Below are positions 57,441-64,000 of a stretch of DNA of 64,000 nucleotides, piece after piece (positions within the stretch are counted from its first letter, which is position 1; each line of letters starts with the position of its first letter). The translations under genes were made by a program, and so were the position numbers. The notes under the pieces were generated by a model. The model saw only the letters and a program-made list of their open reading frames with translations, was not told where the DNA came from and did not search any database. Origin of the DNA: Hermatobates lingyangjiaoensis (taxonomy: Eukaryota; Arthropoda; Insecta; Hemiptera; Hermatobatidae); the NCBI GenBank assembly GCA_026182355.1, contig JAPFBL010000259.1:142501-206500 (forward strand), written 5' to 3'.

Positions 57441-57969
57441 TAATAAAATTAATAGCAAATCCTTGCTTCAAAACATACTAAACTAATAAACATATACTGA
57501 TGTGGTTAGGATTGTGGATCAGAAGCAAAACAATAATAAGAATGTGTTATTGCTAGCAAGTACCATTTGCAGTTGCGGAATAACCAATTATATCATGTTA
57601 CTCTACTTTATTATGGCGTTGTAACAAAATCTGTCAGCTTGGATGACTTTCTTCTCACTCTAACCCACAGACACAATCTTCTCCATATAATCATTTTAAA
57701 TTCATCTGCAGGAACTCTTTTAGCATGAATCTCATTTCTTATGTAGATACTGCCACCTTCCCCTGTTATAAAGTACACATATGGATTGGAAATCTCTTTT
57801 CCTAATTCCTTGGTTCTTTCTGGAGCTTGACACTCCTGCGAGGCGCTACGATTAGATCTGTTATTTACTGTAGTGATTTATATAACCACTCATAATAAGC
57901 TCCTGTCTTCACTAACGGTGATTTTTGGCAGTAGTATTTTGTAGCCAGAAGGGATAGTCCTTCTGAGGT

Positions 57970-58060
57970 AAACTGGTTATACTTTTGGTTTATACTTTTG
58001 TATAACCAGTTTACCTGGGAATGAGTAAATACCACACAATTACGGATTGCACAACTAAAG
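57970..58060. repeat. Short palindrome and family C end
   Basis: AGGTAAACTGGTTATAC...GTATAACCAGTTTACCT, followed by GAGTAAATACCACACAATTA, which is the outer end of the family C fold-backs. Confidence 0.65.
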
Positions 58061-58156
58061 AGAGAAGGGATAGTGGTTGAGAGCTATCAACCCATCAAAA
58101 CTGATGCCCATGAATCGACATTACCTCTGGGGTTTACCTAGTACAGGAGGAAATAT

Positions 58157-58512
58157 AGCACACACACACACATAGCATACACACTCACATAGCATACACA
58201 CTCAGAACACGCACACTCACAAACACAGGCGCACACATACACACACCACACACAGGTGCACATAAAGACACCCTCACACAGACACAGTTCACACATAAAG
58301 ACACCCACACACACACAGACACAGGCGCACATAAAGACACCACACACACACACATAAAGACATAGGCGCACATAAAGACACCCTCACACACAGAAACAGG
58401 CACACATAAAGACACCCTCACACACAGAAACAGGCGCACATAAAGACACCCACACACACAGAAACAGGCGCACATAAAGACACACACACACACACACACA
58501 CACAACACACCT
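58157..58512. repeat. CA-rich minisatellite
   Basis: A mixture of (CA)n and the unit GGCGCACATAAAGACACC repeated about ten times. Cys/Val-rich antisense frames are translations of this repeat and not genes. It lies in the NHS intron about 50 bases from the next exon's donor. Confidence 0.92.
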
Positions 58513-58565
58513 AAATAACTATCTAATGATTGCTTGGCGCACAGTCTAGTGGTACGCTAGCTCAC

Positions 58566-58754
58566 CTTGCGATCGCCTGCAGTTCCTTGGAGTCTGTTCC
58601 AGCGATTGTGTTCCTTCTTTTGCCTCGAGATCTCCTTCCCTTTCTTCGTCTCACTGTGTCGTCATATTCCACTTGCATTAGAGACCTCCTCAAGTTAGTC
58701 ATCCTTTGGAAACTCTTCCCTGTTATATCCACGGAAACTAACTCTGCGGGGAAC
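58566..58754 (-). CDS. NHS: NHS / GUK-holder family gene, upstream internal exon
   Basis: Minus strand: acceptor TTTTAACAG, one base, then FPAELVSVDITGKSFQRMTN, LRRSLMQVEYDD and RRSRGKRRNTIAGTDSKELQ, ending GCAAG|GTGAGC. NHS proteins carry FPAELV.VDITG.(S/R)F.RM and GKRRNT(I/L)AG.DQKE immediately after the N-terminal WAVE-homology region. The first base completes a codon from an exon further upstream, outside or not recognised in this window. With the three exons below it encodes 939 residues in one continuous frame. Confidence 0.95.
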
Positions 58755-58849
58755 CTGTTAAAAGAACGGTATTCCATTAACTATCAATTTAAGTTTTACG
58801 TAACTTTATTCAATTGTTTTTACCTTTATTTCAAGACATATGTTTAAAA

Positions 58850-59132
58850 TACAGGGTCAGGCAAAATGATCTGACACATTTGTAGGTTAAATAAAGGACA
58901 AATAAAGTTAATAAACAATAAAGTGTTTTTATTTTCGAAAAGTACATATAATGCCATTTTGTTCTGTTTCTGTATAATGCCATTGTTTTTTTTTAAATCT
59001 AATAAAAAAATGGTTAGATGTATTACATGTAAAAAAATGGTTAGCATTATATGTACTTTTCGAAAATAAAAACACATTATTTGCCTTTTATTTAACCTAC
59101 AAATGTGTCAGATCATTTTGCCTGACCCTGTA
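58850..59132. mobile_element. Tc1/mariner-type MITE
   Basis: Inverted termini of about 43 bases (ACAGGGTCAGGCAAAATGAT and inverse) with TA at both ends, and further pairing inside (TGTTTTTATTTTCGAAAAGT and inverse). No transposase. It is about 95 bases from the NHS exon acceptor. Confidence 0.9.
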
Positions 59133-59139
59133 TATAAGA

Positions 59140-61550
59140 AAAATTACGATTCTTCTATTCCTATTTCTAAGAACCAACGAAGTAAGTTTTTAACATTACT
59201 GAGCAGGGATACATATTTAAATATGTGCATAATTACATGAATTATATAATACCATTTAATTCAATATAGTATATACTATACATTGAAATCTTAATAGTGA
59301 ACTTAAACTTAAATTAGGCTAAATTTTAAAAATCGTTATTCACTTTAGTTTTGTACGATGAATGGTCAGACTTATATAAACCTAAATGAAACTTTTGTTG
59401 GCAATTAGAGCTCGCTGTTTCTTTTTCAATTAAAAAAAAAAACTGGAAGTAGAGTCTGGGTTATTTTATCAACTCATCAAATTTTGAATGAATAAGATAT
59501 AATCTCCTATAGGGAGAAAGTAATCAATCTCAAGATGATGGACAATGTCTGAAAACAGTCGGGTGATGATAATATCAAATGAGATTCGGTAGTTTGAATA
59601 ACAACTGTAGTGCCAAAATATTTCAATTATTTGAAAATATTATTAAAATTAAGTGAAACTCATTTTTTGGTGAGTTCAATCTATTTGGTGAAAACTATTT
59701 AACCTTTAGGATATAACAGTTTTTCTGAGGTCGAAACTAAAGATTAAAATGAAGACTGGCTGGAAAAGATACAATTTCGTGCCAGTTAGTTAAAAACTGT
59801 AATTGATGAATGATATTACTTATTATTTCTGGTGCGTCAGTTTCTAGCGCGTTATTATCTTGTTAGACACGCTTAGTAAATTTGGACTGTTGCACAGCAG
59901 GGGCAATGGAGTGGAACATCAAAAGGACTTATTAGGACCCTACCAAGAATTCATCTTTTGAAGGTCACAGTCAGCGTAGATTGTGCTAAATATAGGATAC
60001 AACAACAAACGGCTCAGCTCTATAACACAACCCTGTTTAAATTAGATTTCAGCCCTGCTGCCTAGACACAGTATTCGGACTTGTGTATCTGACGTTTAGT
60101 TCTCGCTTCATAGTTTGCTCTTACGCAGGACTACCCACAGAACAAGTAATAGTCCATCAAAGAATGTAATGTAATTTGTAATAGACCTACGTTTTGTTTA
60201 CTTTGCTATAAGTAAAGTATAGTGTTCGTGAAAAAATTCGATCTAGAGATTTTGACGGAATTATATGTTTTAGGCATGGTTTTAGGCATTTATATGTTTA
60301 GACCGAAACCTTGTTTTGTGTTAAAGAGTTAATGTTATTGAGTATGTTGAAGTGTTTATGTCATTAAAGTGTTTTTAAAAGTTTCTTTATGTCCTTTGGA
60401 CAACTCATTTGGGAGTTACCTACCCCTAGCCGTAGGATTGTCAGGAGACTAGAACAGCTGAGTTTGAAAGTTGTGAATGCCGAAGCTGCGGTACGTTTTA
60501 ATGAAATATACCCATAAGTAGAAGTGGTCAAAATTTTCATATTTAGGATGAATCACTAGTCAGTTTTTGGAACTATCTGATTCTCGAATTTCCTGCTATT
60601 CCAAAGTAGCACTAGACACATTGCTGTCATTTCCTACTACCTACTTATGTGAAACTGTATATACCCTTTAAACTGCCATAGAAACCAAATACCGAAGTAT
60701 TTGCTGGGGTTAACTTGAGAATCAAACTCTCAACTATAAAGCCAAAAATGATTACAAAACAAACTCTGTGTTAAAATTGCTAGTAATTCTGTTTTATGTG
60801 TTATAAGCACTTGTAGAAATATGTAAATTAAAATCTTTTAATTTTGAATTTGTATTCGAAAAATACACATTGCAGTAATATTACTTTTTTAATTATTTTT
60901 AAACATACATACTATTAAAAAAGGCACATGAAAATATTTATATTATGATTGTATGAAATCATTAGAATCTGCGGTTCCCGGGAAAGTTACTGGAACCAAA
61001 AAGGGTTCCACGTCGAAAAAAGTTTGAAAAACTCTGGTTTAAGGACTTCATTGAATGTAAATAATAACGAATCATGGGGAGTTTACTTTTTCGTTCTGTA
61101 TGACTACATGTCAACTAATCTGAAAACTGTTCTTTGTTAAAATACTTAATATATTCATTACTATTGTCTGCATATGAATTTTTCATGAGCTTTCAGTATT
61201 GAAGGAATGACATTTCACTAAAAATTACAGATTCTAAAAACTACAGATTCTATTTGTAGTTACATGATAAAATTTTTGGTAAATAAGCAAAAAGGACAAT
61301 ATAAATTTCTAAAGAATAAATCTATAGAATGAACTCCAAATATTTTGTATTACAAAATACAAAACTCTTTAAGAGTTAAAAGATTCACTCTGGTCTGATT
61401 TGAGGATATTACAAGAGCTTTTGATAACATGGCTCAGAATCGAGAGAATGAGACTAATATACAGATGTTTCAGTCTAACTATAGAATAGATGACAAGCAA
61501 ATATATAGGTAGCAAATATGACAAGGGAGTAATTAGTGTAGGTATAGGGC
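59140..61550. other. No gene recognised
   Basis: AT-rich intron or flank. It holds a fragment of the AGTAAAGTATAG repeat family at about 60190-60280 and a decayed hAT-like end near 60990-61045 (AAAGTTTGAAAAACTCTGG). Confidence 0.45.
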
Positions 61551-61551
61551 A

Positions 61552-62020
61552 GGGGTCAGCAACCTGCGGCTCCGGTGCCGCATGCGGTTCTTTCATCCTT
61601 ACACTGTGGCTCCGAGTGGCTCGGGAAAATAAATTACTTTAAAAAAGTATTTATGTGTATTTTATTTGTGTTATTTTTTTTAGTGTTTTAGTTCAAAATT
61701 GAAAGATCTTTATGCAATCTTGAAATATTAAATGTTAAAATATTAAAAAAAAATTATATTTTATTGTTTTTTGTAGCTCAAAATAAACGTCATATTCGCG
61801 AAAGCCGGTATTCCCGCCAGAACGTCATCTCAACACAATTGCATGATTTTCTCTGTAGCACTTTGTGGATTTCATAAGCAACACTTTATAGCACATCTTT
61901 AAAAGGATAGTCAAAGCAGTAATAAGTGTGTGTTTATTTTTTACTTTCAAATAAATGCGTTTTTTCCCCATTTTAGATGTCAAAAAGGATTTGCGGCTCT
62001 CAGTGGGGTTTTTTTTTTTG
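61552..62020. mobile_element. hAT-type element, left end only clear
   Basis: Begins CAGGGGTCAGCAACCTGCGG, a common hAT terminus, with GGTGCCGCATGCGG next to it. A GGATTTGCGGCTCTCAGTGG phrase near 61988 may be the subterminal right side, but the inverted terminus is missing, so it is truncated or merged with other DNA. Confidence 0.6.
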
Positions 62021-62299
62021 TGAAAACCGGGTTAAGGCAGTTAAAGTTCCGCCCAAACCAGCACCTCTAACCCCTCGGATTGGGTCTTCCAAAATGAAAC
62101 TTTGTCATTTAAGGATGGAGTTTGTGGGGGTCCTGTTCCCTTTGGTTTATTTTTAAATTTATAATTATAGGGAATGATAATTTTTAATATTTATAATATA
62201 TTTATATTATATGTCATATGCTTAAATTATATATTGTATCATAAAATTAGTATTGCTTGATAGTACTTCCTCGGTTCTTAAGCACCAAGCTGTTAAATT

Positions 62300-62600
62300 G
62301 TTAAAAGGTGTAATGACCTAGCTATAAATCTAGCTAAAACAGTTTTTACACATTTTAAAATGAAAGAAAGTAGATTTCAAAGACTAAAATAGATTAGAAA
62401 TATTAAAATAGAACTCTAAGAGACATGCAAAAACCTTGGTGTCTCATCAGACAAATGACTAAACTGGAAAAGCCATGTAACACATAAATTCTCTGAAACC
62501 ATAAAGGAATGATCTACGGTAGGAGACTATTCGTAGAACATGGAGTCTTAACCGCAAATATACATTTTTGGTCCTGTAAAATTACTATTATTGCTGCTTT
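62300..62600 (+). pseudogene. LINE reverse transcriptase relic
   Basis: Plus strand, with stops, reads LAINLAKTVFTHFKMKESRF, then ETCKNLGVSSDK, LNWKSHVTHKFSETIKGMIY. This matches the stretch after the RT active site in I/Jockey-like LINEs (N..KT....F, KYLGV.LD..LNW..H...K). The catalytic YADD segment is not seen. Confidence 0.7.
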
Positions 62601-62617
62601 AAATCAAATGATATCGT

Positions 62618-62885
62618 ATGCAAGACTCTAAAATGAAAAAGATTCCAAAATTAGCCTTAAATGTGTTGTATGTAGGTATGGCATCTACAAAGCATAGCCT
62701 CCATATGAACAGTCATAGAGCTTCCGTCAATAAACACTCCGATCAACCCGTCGCCATCCCTGCGAACAACCATGGACTCTCCTTCAACGAGTGCTTTAGG
62801 GTGCAGATTTCCTCCAGAATCGACAAGTTCCTCCAGAGAGTAAACGGTCACTTTACGTGCATTAGAGGAGGCACATATCTGGTTT
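62618..62885 (+). pseudogene. GIY-YIG-like endonuclease relic
   Basis: The plus frame has LYVGMASTKHSLHMNSHRAS, VNKHSDQPVAIPANNHGLSF, NECFRVQISSRI. The order (YVG.T...L..R...H, then N......PVA.H...H.L.F) resembles a GIY-YIG nuclease of Penelope-like or related elements. A family E terminal repeat lies downstream on the same strand. The overlapping minus frame (62657-62851) is taken as its shadow. Confidence 0.55.
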
Positions 62886-62899
62886 TTAAATGCGCGTTG

Positions 62900-63225
62900 T
62901 AAAACAGGTTTGAATTTAAAAAGATATGGCTGTTCTTAATGGTTAGAGATTAGTTTACCTTTGACTATTACTTTTAATTTTGATTTTTATTTGAAATTAT
63001 TATTTATACAACTTTATTCTAATCATCCTCATTATTATTCTTATTTAAGTATTTATTATTTATATTCCTGCATTTTCTTTTTTTTTCAGTTTTTTCCTCT
63101 TAATTTTCTTCATTATTATCTTTTAAGTTTTTTTTATTATTTATATTTCCTCTTCTTCTTCATTTTCACTTTCTATTTCTTAACTCTTCGCTTATTCTTA
63201 GTCATTTTTTCTTACCTCACTTGAA
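62900..63225. repeat. Pyrimidine/AT-rich low-complexity tract
   Basis: TTATT and TTCTTCTT-rich sequence; the Phe/Tyr/Leu-rich open frame at 62961-63224 is a by-product. Confidence 0.75.
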
Positions 63226-63229
63226 CCGG

Positions 63230-63388
63230 GCACGCGTGTGACAACACTGTTGATCTCCAACCATCACTTCACAAGTGCGCTTGGTGTCTCTATCTCAACT
63301 TTCCTGATGACGGTTCAAGCAAAAATTAGAGAAAGAAAGTGTGTTTGTTCCTTTGTTCTATGTCTGTGATTTACCGCAAAACGTATAT
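63230..63388 (+). mobile_element. Penelope-type terminal repeat, family E, single plus copy
   Basis: GCTTGGTGTCTCTATCTCAA, CTGATGACGGTTCAAGCAAA, AATTAGAGAAAG match family E. Core CTGATGA with the AATT palindrome; TCTC upstream can pair with GAGA. Confidence 0.7.
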
Positions 63389-63390
63389 AT

Positions 63391-64000
63391 CCGAGGTGTG
63401 TAAATAAAGTAGTGAGACTGATTTTTTTTTTAAATTTTCTATTCAAATATAATTACAATGTGATATTGTCACCTTCAAAATAGTTCCCTTCGGAAGCCAC
63501 ACAGCGCTGGAGACGGTCCTTCCAATCATTGTAGCATTGCTGGAACTCGGATTCTGGAATGGCCTTCAGCTGGTCGGTTACAGCAGTTTGTATGTTTTGT
63601 AGTGTCCCGAAATGATTCCCTTGAGGTGAGTTTTCAATCTCGGGAAGAGGAAAAAGTCACAAGGACTCAAATCTGGTGAATAAGGAGGCTGAGGAGCAAC
63701 AGGATGTTTTTACTGGCCAAAAACTCGTTATTGAGATGGCAGTGCGGAACCATTTTCGCACAAATTTTTCTCATCTCCAATTCATTGGTCAAAATGTGAT
63801 GAACGGAGGTGTGATTCAAATTCAACTGTTCCCCGATCATTTGACTGTCAAGCGTCGATCTGAACGCACAAGGTTCCGTACTCTGTTGACATTTTCATCG
63901 GTGTTTGCACTTGAAGGCCTTCCGTTCGTGGTTCATCTTCAATCACTCTCTTCCTTCTGAAAATTCCTTAAACACCGAGAAACCTGTGCCCTTGATAAAA
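63391..64000 (-). mobile_element. mariner element, 3' part, runs off the window
   Basis: The terminal repeat starts near 63391 (CCGAGGTGTGTAAATAAAGT) next to TATAT. The minus strand holds a decayed mariner transposase up to the window edge. Confidence 0.82.
63453..64000 (-). pseudogene. mariner transposase C-terminal half, broken
   Basis: Minus strand fragments: NEFLASKNI, PVAPQPPYSPDLSPCDFFLF, PRLKTHLKG, then after a frameshift GNHFGTLQNIQTAVTDQLKA, EFQQCYNDWKDRLQRCVASE and GNYFEGDNITL before TAA at 63453. PPYSPDLSPCDFFLFP contains the last catalytic aspartate of the mariner DD34D triad. At least two frameshifts (near 63622 and between KNI and PVAP) make it inactive. The start lies outside the window. 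The plus-strand 94-residue frame is a shadow. Confidence 0.9.

Noticed and set aside
58138..58508. Cys/Val-rich minus-strand open frames resembling a cysteine-rich peptide
   Set aside because: They translate a (CA)n and GGCGCACATAAAGACACC minisatellite in the NHS intron; no signal peptide, splice context or conserved cysteine spacing.
62657..62851. Well-composed 64-residue minus-strand frame considered as an exon
   Set aside because: The opposite strand gives a better account as a GIY-YIG-like relic next to a terminal repeat; the minus frame starts at GTG and lacks convincing splice ends.

Overview
The window is a piece of an AT-rich animal nuclear genome. Genes are split into short exons with GT-AG introns. 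The background is dense with repeats: Penelope-like retroelement remains, LINE relics, a mariner, hAT and Tc1/mariner non-autonomous elements, tRNA-derived SINEs, satellites and (AT)n tracts. A mitochondrial ND4 insertion reads best with TGA as Trp (invertebrate mitochondrial code). Together with the mariner and Penelope relics this suggests an invertebrate, probably an arthropod and possibly a chelicerate; the species cannot be fixed from the sequence.

Four conserved protein-coding genes were assembled exon by exon with matching splice phases. (1) FAIM, plus strand, four exons between about 4.0 and 8.9 kb; its first exon is not identified. (2) SMIM12, minus strand, two exons at 17.6 and 20.6-20.7 kb, complete at 87 residues. 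(3) SLC10A7, minus strand, five exons at 31.2-33.6 kb, complete at 354 residues. (4) An NHS / GUK-holder family gene, minus strand, four exons from 58.75 down to 43.72 kb; it lacks its N-terminal exon or exons, which should lie beyond the right edge. The genes show no operon-like or functional link; they are simply neighbours.

Layout. 0-2.5 kb: AT-rich DNA and an 85-bp satellite. 3-9 kb: FAIM with SINEs in and between introns. 10-17.3 kb: satellites with periods of about 76, 78 and 303 bp. 17.5-20.7 kb: SMIM12, with a Penelope GIY-YIG relic and three fold-back elements in its intron. 21-29 kb: an ND4 insertion and two hAT-type elements. 30-35.8 kb: SLC10A7 inside a long imperfect inverted repeat. 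36.9-37.4 kb: another hAT-type element. 41-59 kb: fold-backs and the NHS gene. 59-64 kb: LINE, GIY-YIG and mariner relics.

The most striking signal is a set of short dispersed repeats (at least seven sequence families, more than 30 copies) that each carry a hammerhead-ribozyme-like core (CTGANGA, stem II, GAA) followed by a short palindromic stem III that differs between families. Many sit as divergent pairs in near-perfect palindromes. This matches the terminal repeats of Penelope-like elements, which are known to encode small hammerhead variants; degraded GIY-YIG domains of such elements also occur here.
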